Shown: one piece after another, positions 50,252 to 58,786 of the stretch
Numbering within the stretch: position 1 is the stretch's first letter
Layout: the number at the start of each line of letters is the position of its first letter
Source: Bog-756 sp963704615
GTDB lineage: Bacteria > Actinomycetota > Acidimicrobiia > Acidimicrobiales > RAAP-2
Assembly (NCBI GenBank): GCA_963704615.1
Contig: OY969923.1
Coordinates: forward strand, 992,001 to 1,056,000
Length of the DNA: 64,000 nucleotides
Direction: 5' to 3'
Made by a program: the position numbers and the translations under genes
The notes under the pieces: model-generated
Told to the model about the DNA's origin: nothing
Database searches by the model: none
What the model saw: only the letters and a program-made list of their open reading frames with translations

Positions 50252-51121
50252 ATGGGACGCGTCATCCACCAGTGGGGGACCGCCGCCGGCCACGGCTCGA
50301 GACGACATGATCTGCCCTGGCGGGGCTCCCGGGATCCGTGGGCCGTGCTGGTCAGCGAGGTCATGACCCAGCAGACCAACGTGAGCCGGGTGGTGCCCGT
50401 CTATGCCAGGTTCATGGACCAGTTCCCGTCACCGGTGGCGTGCGCAGCAGCCTCACTGGGCGAGGTGCTTCGGGCCTGGAAGGGCCTCGGCTTCAACCGC
50501 AGGGCCCGCAACCTGCACCGAGCAGCGGCGGCCGTCGTCGCCGACCACGGGGGGCAGGTGCCCTCGAATCTGGCCGCTCTGCTGCGGCTGCCGGGAGTGG
50601 GGGCGTACACGGCGCGGGCGGTTCTCGCCTTCGCCTTCGACGCGGATGTCGGGGTGGTGGACACCAATGCCGGACGGATCCTGTCCCGGGCCGTCGCCGG
50701 GAGGCCGGTGGGAACACGGGAGGCGCAGCTGCTGGTGGACGCCATGGTCCCCCGAGGGCAAGGGTGGGAATTCGGCCAAGCCCTCCTCGACCTCGGAGCG
50801 ACGGTCTGTACGGCCCGTGCTCCCCGCTGTGACCTGTGCCCGATACGACGACGGTGCCGGTGGGTCGGGGGGAGCGGTCGTCCCGACCCCGCCCGGGGCT
50901 CGGCCGGGGTCTCGGTCCCCCAAAGCCGGTTCGACGGATCCGACCGACAGGGCCGGGGCCGGCTGATCGACCGCCTCCGGGAGGGTGTTCTGCCCGCCGA
51001 CCGGGTGGCGGTGGCAGCCGGGTGGCCGGAGGATCCCGAACGGACGGAGCGGGTTGTCGCCGGCCTCCTGGCGGAGGGGCTGGTGGTGCGGGACCACCGT
51101 GGCAGTCTCCGCCTGCCTTGA
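50252..51121 (+). CDS. mutY: A/G-specific adenine glycosylase
   Basis: Base-excision repair glycosylase that removes adenine opposite 8-oxoguanine. From ATG 50252 the protein has 289 residues. LPWRGSRDPWAVLVSEVMTQQTNVSRVV holds the catalytic Glu; the helix-hairpin-helix is LPGVGAYTARAVLAF followed by VVDTNAGRIL with the catalytic Asp; the 4Fe-4S cluster is bound by C-x6-C-x2-C-x5-C in CTARAPRCDLCPIRRRC. The C-terminal part is short and lacks a clear NUDIX-like 8-oxoG recognition domain. GTG 50243 and earlier codons are alternatives for the start. Confidence 0.92.
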   Translation: MGRVIHQWGTAAGHGSRRHDLPWRGSRDPWAVLVSEVMTQQTNVSRVVPVYARFMDQFPSPVACAAASLGEVLRAWKGLGFNRRARNLHRAAAAVVADHGGQVPSNLAALLRLPGVGAYTARAVLAFAFDADVGVVDTNAGRILSRAVAGRPVGTREAQLLVDAMVPRGQGWEFGQALLDLGATVCTARAPRCDLCPIRRRCRWVGGSGRPDPARGSAGVSVPQSRFDGSDRQGRGRLIDRLREGVLPADRVAVAAGWPEDPERTERVVAGLLAEGLVVRDHRGSLRLP

Positions 51122-51179
51122 CCGGTCGGTTTCTTTGGTGGGCGAGCGGGCCCGCATCCGCGGTTGTTCGAACGGCGGG

Positions 51180-51297
51180 GCAGACGGGGCAGACGGAGCA
51201 GACGGAGCAGAGCAGACGGAGCAGAGCAGACGGAGCAGAGCAGAGGAGCTAGGCCGACAGAGCAGAGCAGAGGAGCTAGGCCGACCGAGGAGACGGA
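51180..51297. repeat. Compound tandem repeat (GCAGACGGA / GCAGA units, then two 27-mers)
   Basis: Downstream of mutY, nine-base units GCAGACGGR and five-base units GCAGA alternate, then two 27-base copies containing GCAGAGGAGCTAGGCCGAC follow. The array reaches into the 3' end of the zinc-ribbon gene and supplies its stop codon. Confidence 0.85.
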
Positions 51298-51536
51298 GGA
51301 CGCGACACAGGGACGCGTGGATCCGGCTGGAGGATCCGAATAGCCGACCTTCTGGGTCGCCGCCTCCGGTCTCGGGGACTCGTCGGGGGCTGTCGGAACT
51401 CAGACCACACCGTGTGACAATCGCGACAGCGCCAACTCGAGCCGCATTCTGAGGCCCGGTTCGAATGCAGAATGAGGGTGGGAACCTCATGGGAACCACA
51501 GTGCGGACAAATCCGAATCGACTTGGTCTTGATCAC
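51276..51536 (-). CDS. Small zinc-ribbon protein
   Basis: An 86-residue protein with a clear zinc ribbon in its first half: CPHC at 10-13 (ICPHCGSHEV) and CRDC at 37-40 (WRCRDCHTVW). The second half is basic and low-complexity (RDRRRRPRRS) and looks like read-through into repeat-derived sequence. GTG 51536 is preceded by AGGAGG at good spacing, one of the better ribosome binding sites in the window, which argues for a real gene. Similar short ribbons occur widely in actinobacteria without known function. The neighbouring DNA on both sides is repetitive. Confidence 0.72.
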   Translation of the reverse strand: MIKTKSIRICPHCGSHEVPTLILHSNRASECGSSWRCRDCHTVWSEFRQPPTSPRDRRRRPRRSAIRILQPDPRVPVSRPPSPRSA

Positions 51537-51571
51537 CCGCCTGACCTCCTACCTACTCAGCGACGTTCTGT

Positions 51572-51617
51572 CTCCATCGACAGCGTCTTTCGAATTCCAT
51601 CGACAGCGTCTTTCGAA
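51572..51617. repeat. 23-bp tandem duplication
   Basis: Two adjacent 23-base copies share TCCATCGACAGCGTCTTTCG plus AA and differ only in the first base. They lie just upstream of the zinc-ribbon gene (which reads leftwards from 51536), in a non-coding stretch 51537-51835 in which nothing else is recognised. Confidence 0.85.
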
Positions 51618-51835
51618 AGCTTGAGCAGAGACGGGGCGCGACAGACACCGCGGGCTCGTCGACTCCGTGCGGTCGGCGCCCGGGGACACCCGTCCTTGCC
51701 AGTCTGATCGTGGTTGCCCGGGCCCCGCCTCTTCAGGCTGTTGGGGCCGCAGACCTGGGGTTTCTCGGGATCCTGGTGGTCAAACGCTCGGGCCCGATTG
51801 TCGACGAATCCACCCCTGAGGGAGCGTCGAGACGT

Positions 51836-52240
51836 CTAGTCTCCGTCGAAGAAGCGATCGTGGGCATCGGGGTCGCTGGGGAGATCCCAGAGATCGGTGA
51901 TGCGTCCCTCTCCGTCGATGGCGAGAACGTGCACCTCGTCCACGTCCAGCGTCGCCCCATCAGGACGACGTGCCGTTTCCCGGAGCACGACGACACCGTG
52001 TTCATCGTCGGCGTAGATAGTGGCGATGTCGAGCTTCTGAGTGCCGCCAGTCAGCTCGAAGGTGCCGATCAGAGCCGTGCTGATCTCATCGACACCGGTG
52101 TGATCACCGCTGAGAGGACCCGACCCGTTGAAATGGAAGACGGCGTCGGGAGCCAGATCGGTCAGAGCTGCGGAGAGGTCAGCTCTGGCGAACGCGGCGT
52201 AGGCATCGCGGATTTTCTGGACATTGGGATGCTCTGGCAT
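51836..52240 (-). CDS. SnoaL/NTF2-like domain protein
   Basis: A 134-residue cone-shaped alpha+beta fold of the NTF2/SnoaL superfamily: HPNVQKIRDAYAAFARADLSAALTDLAPDAVFHF forms the helices and first strand, then SGPLSGDHTGVDEI and the strand-rich half VVVLRETARRPDGATLDVDEVHVLAIDGEGRITDLWDL. Members include polyketide cyclases, isomerases and many uncharacterised stress-related proteins. GAGGAGGGCACG precedes ATG 52240. Function unknown. Confidence 0.82.
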   Translation of the reverse strand: MPEHPNVQKIRDAYAAFARADLSAALTDLAPDAVFHFNGSGPLSGDHTGVDEISTALIGTFELTGGTQKLDIATIYADDEHGVVVLRETARRPDGATLDVDEVHVLAIDGEGRITDLWDLPSDPDAHDRFFDGD

Positions 52241-52330
52241 CGTGCCCTCCTCGATCGGTCGACGGCCAACCCTTGCACATCCATCGATGGGGCCGCTCCC
52301 CCACATGATCCATCGTGCCCGAGCGCACCC

Positions 52331-53209
52331 CTAGCCGGCGTCGTCGGTGATGAACCGGATGATGTGGTCGTTGACGGCATCGGGCTGCTCGACCTGCAGG
52401 AAGTGCCCGGCATCCCCGACCACCACCATCTCTGACTTGGGGGGCAGGAAGTCGGATACCGGGCCGATTGTGTCGATGCCCATGCAGCCGTCATCGGCGC
52501 CGTGAAGGTAGAGCGTGGGTTGGGGCGCGATGGTGGCGCTGGCGGCCTGGGCGGCAGCCGCTTCGGGGTCGTTCGGGGTGCCGGCGAACATGGCCCGGTA
52601 GTACCCGATGGCGGCGGCCAGACTCTCGGGTGAGGCCAAGGACTCCTTCACCTGGGCCGCGTCCCACGCTCCGTCGAAGCCCGGCGACCACTCGGCCCAG
52701 AGGCGATCGATGAAGGCGTAGTCGTCCATCGACACTGCGTACTCGGCCAGAGGGGTCTGGAAGAAGAACACGTACCAACTGCGGTGCAGTTGGTCAAACG
52801 TCAGGAACCCCGCGGACATCGAGGCTTGGGGGGCAACGGCTGCCGTGACCACTCGTCGCCACCTCGCGGGCTGGTATGCCGCCGCGCCGTAGGTGGCGAA
52901 TGCGCCCCAATCGTGTCCGATGATGACGGCGTCCGCGCCCCCACCGAGTGCCTGGTGGAGCCCGCAGGCGTCGATGGCCAGCGTCCCGGTGTCGTAGCGA
53001 TCATCGCTGGGCACCGAGGTCGGGGCGTACCCGCGGAGGAACGGGGCCACTGCGTGGTAACCGGCGTCGGCCAGCCGGGGGAGGAGGTACCGCCACGTGT
53101 GGGCGGTGTCGGGGAACCCGTGCAAACACAGGGCCAGGGGTCCGTCACTCGGGCCGTCGGTGAGGTAGGCGAAATCGACGCCGTTGGCCTTCACTCTGTG
53201 CTCGTTCAT
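52331..53209 (-). CDS. Alpha/beta hydrolase, epoxide hydrolase-like
   Basis: A 292-residue alpha/beta-fold hydrolase. ALCLHGFPDTAHTWRYLLPRLADAG has the HG oxyanion motif, IIGHDWGAFATYG the nucleophile elbow with Asp (the haloalkane dehalogenase/epoxide hydrolase form G-H-D-W-G), and VVGDAGHFLQVEQP the catalytic His. A helical cap domain lies between (FDQLHRSWYVFFFQ). Asp as nucleophile suggests an epoxide hydrolase or dehalogenase rather than an esterase. ATG 53209 is chosen because the fold begins right after. It diverges from the MBL-fold gene 54 bases away. Confidence 0.87.
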   Translation of the reverse strand: MNEHRVKANGVDFAYLTDGPSDGPLALCLHGFPDTAHTWRYLLPRLADAGYHAVAPFLRGYAPTSVPSDDRYDTGTLAIDACGLHQALGGGADAVIIGHDWGAFATYGAAAYQPARWRRVVTAAVAPQASMSAGFLTFDQLHRSWYVFFFQTPLAEYAVSMDDYAFIDRLWAEWSPGFDGAWDAAQVKESLASPESLAAAIGYYRAMFAGTPNDPEAAAAQAASATIAPQPTLYLHGADDGCMGIDTIGPVSDFLPPKSEMVVVGDAGHFLQVEQPDAVNDHIIRFITDDAG

Positions 53210-53262
53210 GGTTCGGAGGGTAGTCCCGAGCCAGGTGGCCGTCCGACTAGCCTGCACCTGCC

Positions 53263-54114
53263 GTGAAACTCACCTTCTTCGGTGTCCGGGGCTCGTGCCC
53301 GTGTTCGTCCGACCAGCAGCGCCGATACGGGGGCAATACCTCCTGCGTGCTGGTGGAGGTCGAAGGTGAGCCGCCCTTGATCCTCGACCTGGGGACAGGG
53401 CTCCGGTCCCTGGGTCTCTACCTGCACCCGCTCCTCCAGGCCGACGGTGTTCCCCTGCAGGCCACCGCGCTGCTCACCCATCTCCACTACGACCACGTCC
53501 TGGGGCTGCCGTTCTTCTCACCGATGCGGGATCCGGGCGCCGTCCTCGATGTGTTCGGTCCCTCCCAGGAGGGCGGCCCACTCCATGACGTTCTGGCCGG
53601 CATGGTCCGCCCCCCCTTCTTCCCCATCTCCATGGCGGACTTCCGTGGGGTGCTGCGGTGCGAAGACATCGACGGATCAGCTGACTTCGCTGTCGGTGGC
53701 ATCGGGGTCAAGGCACGCCCCGTGCCCCACATCGGCCACACTCTGGGCTTTCGGGTCGAGGCCGACGGCCGCTCCTTGGCCTACATCTCCGACCATCAGG
53801 CTCCGGTCGACCGGCGGACGGTGGACAAGCAGGTCCTCGACCTGTGCGAGGACGCCGATCTGGTCGTCCACGACGCCCAGTACACCGACGACGAATTCGT
53901 GGGCCTGGCCGGGTGGGGCCACTCGACCGAGGCCTACGCCGTGCGGGTGGCCAGCGAGGCCGGGGCCCGGCGTCTGATGCTCTTCCACCACGATCCTGCC
54001 CACTCCGACAAGCAGATCGACCGGATGCTCACCCATGCGCGGCACGTCGCTTCGAGGCAGCTCGAGGTGAGCGCAGCCTCGGAGGGTATGTCGGTCAACC
54101 TGGGCAAGGTCTGA
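53263..54114 (+). CDS. MBL-fold metallohydrolase
   Basis: Metallo-beta-lactamase-fold hydrolase of 283 residues. It opens with KLTFFGVRGSCPCS and RYGGNTSCVLVE, a start shared with PhnP/cyclic phosphodiesterase-like members. The metal motif is LLTHLHYDHVLGLPFF (HxHxDH), with H in VPHIGHTLGF, D in AYISDHQAP and a final H in LFHHDPAHSD. The substrate is probably a small phosphodiester or signalling nucleotide, but this is inferred from relatives. GTG 53263. The next gene starts 2 bases after the stop. Confidence 0.87.
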   Translation: MKLTFFGVRGSCPCSSDQQRRYGGNTSCVLVEVEGEPPLILDLGTGLRSLGLYLHPLLQADGVPLQATALLTHLHYDHVLGLPFFSPMRDPGAVLDVFGPSQEGGPLHDVLAGMVRPPFFPISMADFRGVLRCEDIDGSADFAVGGIGVKARPVPHIGHTLGFRVEADGRSLAYISDHQAPVDRRTVDKQVLDLCEDADLVVHDAQYTDDEFVGLAGWGHSTEAYAVRVASEAGARRLMLFHHDPAHSDKQIDRMLTHARHVASRQLEVSAASEGMSVNLGKV

Positions 54115-54116
54115 GT

Positions 54117-54617
54117 ATGGGTTTCGACACCCTCGGGTTCAAGGACACTATGAGCCTTTTCGCCACCGGCGTGACCATCGTGTCGGGCATCGACGACGGC
54201 GAGCCGGTGGGGTTCACCTGCCAGAGCTTCATCTCCCTCTCCTTGGATCCCCCTTTCGTGGCGGTGGCTCCGGCCCGGACGTCGACCAGCTGGCCACGGA
54301 TTGCCCGGGCCGGCAACTTCTGCGTGAACGTCCTCGGTGAACACCAACAGGAGCTGTGCCACGGCTTCGCGGTGTCGGGCGGCCCGAAGTTCGAAGGGGT
54401 CGAATGGGAGCCGTCACCGGCCACCGGTTCCCCTCGCATCGAGGGCAGCATCGCCTGGGTCGATTGCCGGCTGGAGCTGGTCCACGACGCCGGCGACCAT
54501 GAGCTGATCATGGGGCGGGTGCTCGACTTCGGCGCAGGTGAGGGCTCGCCGCTGCTGTTCTTCCAGCGGGAGTTGACTACTGTTGCCCGGCGCGCCGACC
54601 ACGACGACCGGGAGTAG
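54117..54617 (+). CDS. Flavin reductase-like protein
   Basis: A 166-residue FMN-binding split-barrel protein of the flavin reductase family. MSLFATGVTIVSG, GFTCQSFISLSLDPPFVAVAPAR, FCVNVLGEHQQELCHGFA and HELIMGRVLDFGAG are the family blocks. Such proteins supply reduced flavin to two-component monooxygenases, including steroid and phenol hydroxylases; no partner oxygenase is seen here. ATG 54117 begins 2 bases after the MBL-fold gene, and the cupin-like gene follows 3 bases on. Confidence 0.88.
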   Translation: MGFDTLGFKDTMSLFATGVTIVSGIDDGEPVGFTCQSFISLSLDPPFVAVAPARTSTSWPRIARAGNFCVNVLGEHQQELCHGFAVSGGPKFEGVEWEPSPATGSPRIEGSIAWVDCRLELVHDAGDHELIMGRVLDFGAGEGSPLLFFQRELTTVARRADHDDRE

Positions 54618-54620
54618 TCT

Positions 54621-55172
54621 ATGCCTGAAATCAAGGAGTCCGACGTCATCGCCGACGTCATCGTGGTGGAGCCCAACGCCCACGGCGACCAACGCGGGCG
54701 CTTCGTGGAGACCTACCGCCGGAGCTGGTTCCCGCTGGGTCGCGAGATGGCCCAGGCCAACCGGTCGGAAAAGCAGGCCGGCGCCATCGTGGGACTGCAC
54801 TACCACCTCCATCAGGCGGACTACTGGTACGTGCTCAGAGGCCGGGCGCGGGTGGTTCTCCATGATCTGCGGTCGGGGTCCCCCACCGATGGTGCCACTC
54901 TCGCCCTCGATCTCGACGGGGACCATGACCGAGGCCTGTTCATCCCTCCCGGAGTGGCCCACGGCTTCGCCTCGCTCACCGATCTGACACTGTGGTACCT
55001 GGTCGACGGTTACTACAACCCCGACGACGAGCTCGGTGTGGCCTGGGACGACCCTGCTATCGGTGGCGATTGGGGTCTGACCGACCCGGTTCTGTCCGAT
55101 CGGGATCGGTCCAATCCCCTGCGTTCGCAGATCGACCCCGGATTGCAGCCACGGGCCGTGCTCCGGACCTGA
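54621..55172 (+). CDS. dTDP-4-dehydrorhamnose 3,5-epimerase-like cupin
   Basis: A 183-residue RmlC-fold cupin. GDQRGRFVETYRRSWFPLG, AGAIVGLHYHLHQADYWYVLRGRARVVLHDLR and GLFIPPGVAHGFASLTDLTLWYLVDGYYNPDDELGVAWDDPAI follow the RmlC order, with the catalytic His in GLHYH. The usual RGLH is VGLH, and no other rhamnose genes lie nearby, so it may epimerise or isomerise another nucleotide sugar. ATG 54621. It is the third gene of the MBL / flavin reductase / cupin operon. Confidence 0.83.
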   Translation: MPEIKESDVIADVIVVEPNAHGDQRGRFVETYRRSWFPLGREMAQANRSEKQAGAIVGLHYHLHQADYWYVLRGRARVVLHDLRSGSPTDGATLALDLDGDHDRGLFIPPGVAHGFASLTDLTLWYLVDGYYNPDDELGVAWDDPAIGGDWGLTDPVLSDRDRSNPLRSQIDPGLQPRAVLRT

Positions 55173-55221
55173 TCCCGGGGATTCGGCATTCTCGATCGGG
55201 GCGCCGGAAGGCATGCTCTGA

Positions 55222-55240
55222 GCCCTCCGGGGGCGTTTTT
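55222..55240 (+). terminator. Candidate rho-independent terminator
   Basis: GCCC-TCCGG-GGGC hairpin (with a possible T-G extension) followed by G and five T. It lies 50 bases after the cupin stop and fits the end of that operon; the stem is short. Confidence 0.5.
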
Positions 55241-55300
55241 GGCGCCCATGGCGGCACCGCGGGTCCGCCGCCCTCCCTTTTGCCGGCTTGTTCGGGTTGA

Positions 55301-56434
55301 ATGGTCGTGATGTGGGTCGTCGTTGCCGCAGTGGTCGTGATCATCGCCGCCGTGGCGGTCGTCGCTGTCCGTCGGCGCCCCGAGGGCACCGACCTGAGCT
55401 CAGTGAGGAAGTACCACTCCGCGTTGGGAACCATCGAGCAGCTCTCCGAGCGCATCGGCCCGGCGCCGACCAGGGTGGTGTCCGCATCCGAGACGTCTGG
55501 CGCTGGAGCGGCTGCGGTGGCCGACGGCGGTCGGCGACGGGGCAAGCCCGATGGAGTCGAGGATGGGATCGAGCACGAGACCGGATCGAGAGGGCAAGGG
55601 AACGCCACCCAGTCCATTCCGGCCACGGGAACGGAGCGCTGGTACCCGGCGGTCGCTCCCGTGGGCAACGGAGGGTCGTCTCGACCCGAAGTCCCCCTGG
55701 TCTTCGACGAGTCCCATCCCGCTGATAGCTATCGGGAGGACCCCTCCACCCCGGGCGCCTCGGTCTCTCGGGCCGATCGGGCCCAGAGGCACGCTCTGGC
55801 GTCGATGAATCGGCGGCCGCGGCGGGGCACTACGGTCATGGTCGGGGTGATCGTCGTGGTCGTCTTCGCCGCTCTGGCCTTCCTGGGCAGTAGGCGCTCG
55901 CCGTCGACGGGAGGCACCCATGCCGCCGCACCCCCCTCGGCCACCACCCGGTCGTCCGGACGGGCCACCCATGTCACTTCGACGACGGCCGCCCACTCCG
56001 GATCCTCCCGTCGCGGAGACCACACCGGCCACAGCGGCCAGCACGGCCCGAGCTCCAAGCCCCCGGCCACCACCCTGCCCACCCACATCGTTGCCGCCTT
56101 CAGCGCACCCGGTGTGGCCACCTACCCGGTGTCAACCGAGTCCTATGTCGTCACGGTGACCACGTCGGCGCCGTGCTGGGTCCTGGCCAAGACAGCCTCG
56201 TCAGGCTCGACGCTGTGGACCGGGACGCTGCAGGCAGGAGCCCACCAGTCGATTCCGGCCACGGGAACAACCACCCTCGAGCTGGGTGCCCCGTCGGCCT
56301 CGCTGTCCGTCGAACAGGTGCCTGTCGTCCTCCCCTCCCCCTTGCACACCCCGTTCGTGGCCACGTTCCAACCGGTCACCCCGACAACCGGTTCGACGTC
56401 GACCGTCCCGGCGGGGACCGCCACCACCGGTTAA
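55301..56434 (+). CDS. Membrane protein with C-terminal RodZ/DUF4115-like domain
   Basis: A 377-residue protein. A first membrane span occupies residues 2-23, a low-complexity charged segment follows, and a second span lies at about 178-198 (VMVGVIVVVVFAALAFLGS). After a Ser/Thr/His-rich linker comes a small beta domain (SYVVTVTTSAPCWVLAKTASSG, LWTGTLQAGAHQSIPATGTTTLELGAPSASLSVEQVPVVLP) that reads like the DUF4115 domain of RodZ-type proteins. QSIPATGT occurs twice, once in each half. A cell-envelope role is likely; no exact function can be given. ATG 55301; its end overlaps the opposing oligopeptidase gene by 4 bases. Confidence 0.7.
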   Translation: MVVMWVVVAAVVVIIAAVAVVAVRRRPEGTDLSSVRKYHSALGTIEQLSERIGPAPTRVVSASETSGAGAAAVADGGRRRGKPDGVEDGIEHETGSRGQGNATQSIPATGTERWYPAVAPVGNGGSSRPEVPLVFDESHPADSYREDPSTPGASVSRADRAQRHALASMNRRPRRGTTVMVGVIVVVVFAALAFLGSRRSPSTGGTHAAAPPSATTRSSGRATHVTSTTAAHSGSSRRGDHTGHSGQHGPSSKPPATTLPTHIVAAFSAPGVATYPVSTESYVVTVTTSAPCWVLAKTASSGSTLWTGTLQAGAHQSIPATGTTTLELGAPSASLSVEQVPVVLPSPLHTPFVATFQPVTPTTGSTSTVPAGTATTG

Positions 56435-58659
56435 CCGGCGAGTCCCAGGGCATCCAGGATGAAGGTGTACACGAAGGCCTCGTCCTTCCACGCGTCGTAG
56501 CGGCCCGACGGGCCGGCATGGCCCGCCCCCATCTCCGTCTTGAGCAGGACCCTGTTGTCCGAGTTGGCGGCCCGCAGCTTGGCCACCCACTTGGCCGGCT
56601 CCCAGAACCCCACCCGTGGATCGGAGAGGCCGGCCGTGGCCAGGATGTCGGGGTAACGAACCGGCCTCCCCTCATCGTCGACCGAGCGGACGTTGTCATA
56701 GGGCGAGTAGGACTTCATGACTCGGTAGATCTCCGGGTCGTCGACCGGGTTGCCCCACTCGTCCCACTCGGTCACGGTGAGGGGGAGCGTGTCGTCCAGG
56801 ATGGTGGTCAGGCAATCGACGAAGGGAACCTCGGCCACGATGGCCCGGAACAACTCGGGGGCGAGGTTGGCGACCGCCCCCATCAACAGGCCTCCCGCGC
56901 TTCCGCCCCGGGCCACCAACCGGTCGGGTGAGGTCCAACCTTGGGCCACCAGCGTGCGGGCGCACGCCACGAAGTCGGAGAACGTGTTCGGTTTCGCCAC
57001 CAGCTTCCCCTGCTCGTACCAGGACCGGCCCATCTCGCCGCCTCCCCGGACGTGGGCGATGGCGAAGACGAAGCCACGGTCGAGAAGGCTCAGGCGCAGC
57101 GACGAGAACATCGGGTCGATCGAGACCTCGTAGGAGCCGTAGCCGTAGAGCAGACAGGGTGAGCCACCGGACCGTCGCCGGTCCACCCTGTCGGGTCGGT
57201 AGACCAGCGAGATGGGGACCTCGGTTCCGTCGTCAGCCGCCGCCCACAGTCGTTCGGTGCGGTAGCGGCCCGAGTCGAAGTCACCGAGCACCGGCTGTCG
57301 CTTCAACAGGACGGTCTCGTCCGCCCCCAGTTCCAGCTCGTAGACCGAACGGGGCGTGACCAGGGACGTGTACTCGTAGCGGAGCGCGGTCGAGTCGTAC
57401 TCGGGGTTGGCCGCGCCCCACACCGTGGAGGGGCTTTCCGGCTGAGCCACCGGCACCGAGGCACCGGTGACGGCGTCGATGATCCGGATGCGGGTCTCGC
57501 CTCCTTCCCGTTCGTACACCACCAGGTGCCCGGCGAAGGGATCGACGTTGTCCAGCCTGACTCCGGGCCGCCCGCCGATGACCTCGCTCCAGTGCTCCCG
57601 ACCCGGGGAGTCCTCGGGTGCAGCCATCAATCGGAAGTCCTCCGCCCCATCGTTGGTGACGATGAGGAACCGGCTCTCCCGCCCCACCTCGGGATCGCCG
57701 CGGTCGTGGTCGACGTTGTACTCGATCCCCGGGCGCCGGGTTTCGATGACGGCGAACTGACCGAGGGGATCGTCGGCCTGCAGGACCCTGACCTCCGAGG
57801 TCACTTTTGAGTCCAGGGTCATCATGAGGAACTGGTCGTCCTTGGTCCGCCCCACGCCGAGGTAGAAGCGGTCGTCGGTCTCCTGGTAGACGAGCTCGTC
57901 GCCGCCGGGGTCGGTCCCGACCCGGTGGCGCCAGAGCTGATAGGGGCGCTCGGTCTCGTCCACCCGGATGAAGAAGACGGTGGAATTGTCGTTGGCCCAG
58001 GCCACCCCGTAGGACGTGTCACCGATCGTCTCGGGCCACTCCGTGCCGCGGGCCAGATCGGCGAAATGGATGGTGTAACGCTCATCACCGGTGGTGTCCG
58101 TCGAGTACGCCATCCTGACGGAGTCGGGGCTGATCTCGAGGCTCCCCACCGCGAAGTAGTCGTGACCGGCGGCGAGCCGGTTCTCGTCCAACAGGACCTC
58201 TTCGTCCTCGGGAGCCTCCTGGTTGCTGGTGCCCGCCCCCTTCTCTCCGGCCTGGTCACCGGGAGCCTCGGCCGCGGTCGGGGCGGTCCACCCGGGCGGT
58301 GCCGGCCGGCGACAGTGGATGGCGTAGCTGCTGCCCTCCACTGTCCGGCTGTAGTAGAGCCAGGGTCCCTTTCGCACCGGCACCGACAGGTCTGTCTCCT
58401 CGATGCGGGCGACGATCTCGTCGAACACGGCGGTCCGGAGCTCGTCAGTGGCCGACATGACTGCCTCGGTATAGGCATTCTCGGCCTGGAGGTGATCGAT
58501 CACCGCCGGATCGCCCTTGTCCCGAAGCCAGAACCAGTCGTCCACCCGCACATCACCGTGGGCCACCAGCTCGACCGGGCGTCGCTCGGGGGCCGGCGGG
58601 ACCGGAACTGGTGGCGATTCGGCCGAAGCGGTGGGGCCGGAGGCCGGGCTGGCAGGCAT
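56431..58659 (-). CDS. ptrB: Oligopeptidase B-like prolyl oligopeptidase (S9)
   Basis: Serine peptidase of the prolyl oligopeptidase family, 742 residues. The N-terminal beta-propeller covers about residues 90-440 and opens with the usual DDWFWLRDKGDPAVIDHLQAENAYTEAVM segment. The catalytic domain has PCLLYGYGSYEVSIDPMFS, the nucleophile Ser in GGSAGGLLMGAVANL, the Asp region in LATAGLSDPRVGFWEPAKW and the His in MGAGHAGPSGR. EVPFVDCLTTILDDTLPLTVTEWDEWGNP is typical of oligopeptidase B, which cleaves short peptides after basic residues. A 25-residue Ala/Gly/Glu-rich insert (near residues 125-155) is specific. ATG 58659 diverges from sufB. Confidence 0.93.
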   Translation of the reverse strand: MPASPASGPTASAESPPVPVPPAPERRPVELVAHGDVRVDDWFWLRDKGDPAVIDHLQAENAYTEAVMSATDELRTAVFDEIVARIEETDLSVPVRKGPWLYYSRTVEGSSYAIHCRRPAPPGWTAPTAAEAPGDQAGEKGAGTSNQEAPEDEEVLLDENRLAAGHDYFAVGSLEISPDSVRMAYSTDTTGDERYTIHFADLARGTEWPETIGDTSYGVAWANDNSTVFFIRVDETERPYQLWRHRVGTDPGGDELVYQETDDRFYLGVGRTKDDQFLMMTLDSKVTSEVRVLQADDPLGQFAVIETRRPGIEYNVDHDRGDPEVGRESRFLIVTNDGAEDFRLMAAPEDSPGREHWSEVIGGRPGVRLDNVDPFAGHLVVYEREGGETRIRIIDAVTGASVPVAQPESPSTVWGAANPEYDSTALRYEYTSLVTPRSVYELELGADETVLLKRQPVLGDFDSGRYRTERLWAAADDGTEVPISLVYRPDRVDRRRSGGSPCLLYGYGSYEVSIDPMFSSLRLSLLDRGFVFAIAHVRGGGEMGRSWYEQGKLVAKPNTFSDFVACARTLVAQGWTSPDRLVARGGSAGGLLMGAVANLAPELFRAIVAEVPFVDCLTTILDDTLPLTVTEWDEWGNPVDDPEIYRVMKSYSPYDNVRSVDDEGRPVRYPDILATAGLSDPRVGFWEPAKWVAKLRAANSDNRVLLKTEMGAGHAGPSGRYDAWKDEAFVYTFILDALGLAG

Positions 58660-58786
58660 CCCGACCAGGATGGCACGACTTCGCCGGCCCCGAATCCGCC
58701 ATCCGACCGGGTCCCGGGCTGGGGGTTGTTACTATCTGTGTAGGAGAAATGTGCCGTCCGCCCGGATGGCACCCTCAGGAGCGTTC

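Noticed and set aside
51180..51297. CRISPR-like array
   Set aside because: The units are 5-27 bases, directly abutting, with no unique spacers and no cas genes.
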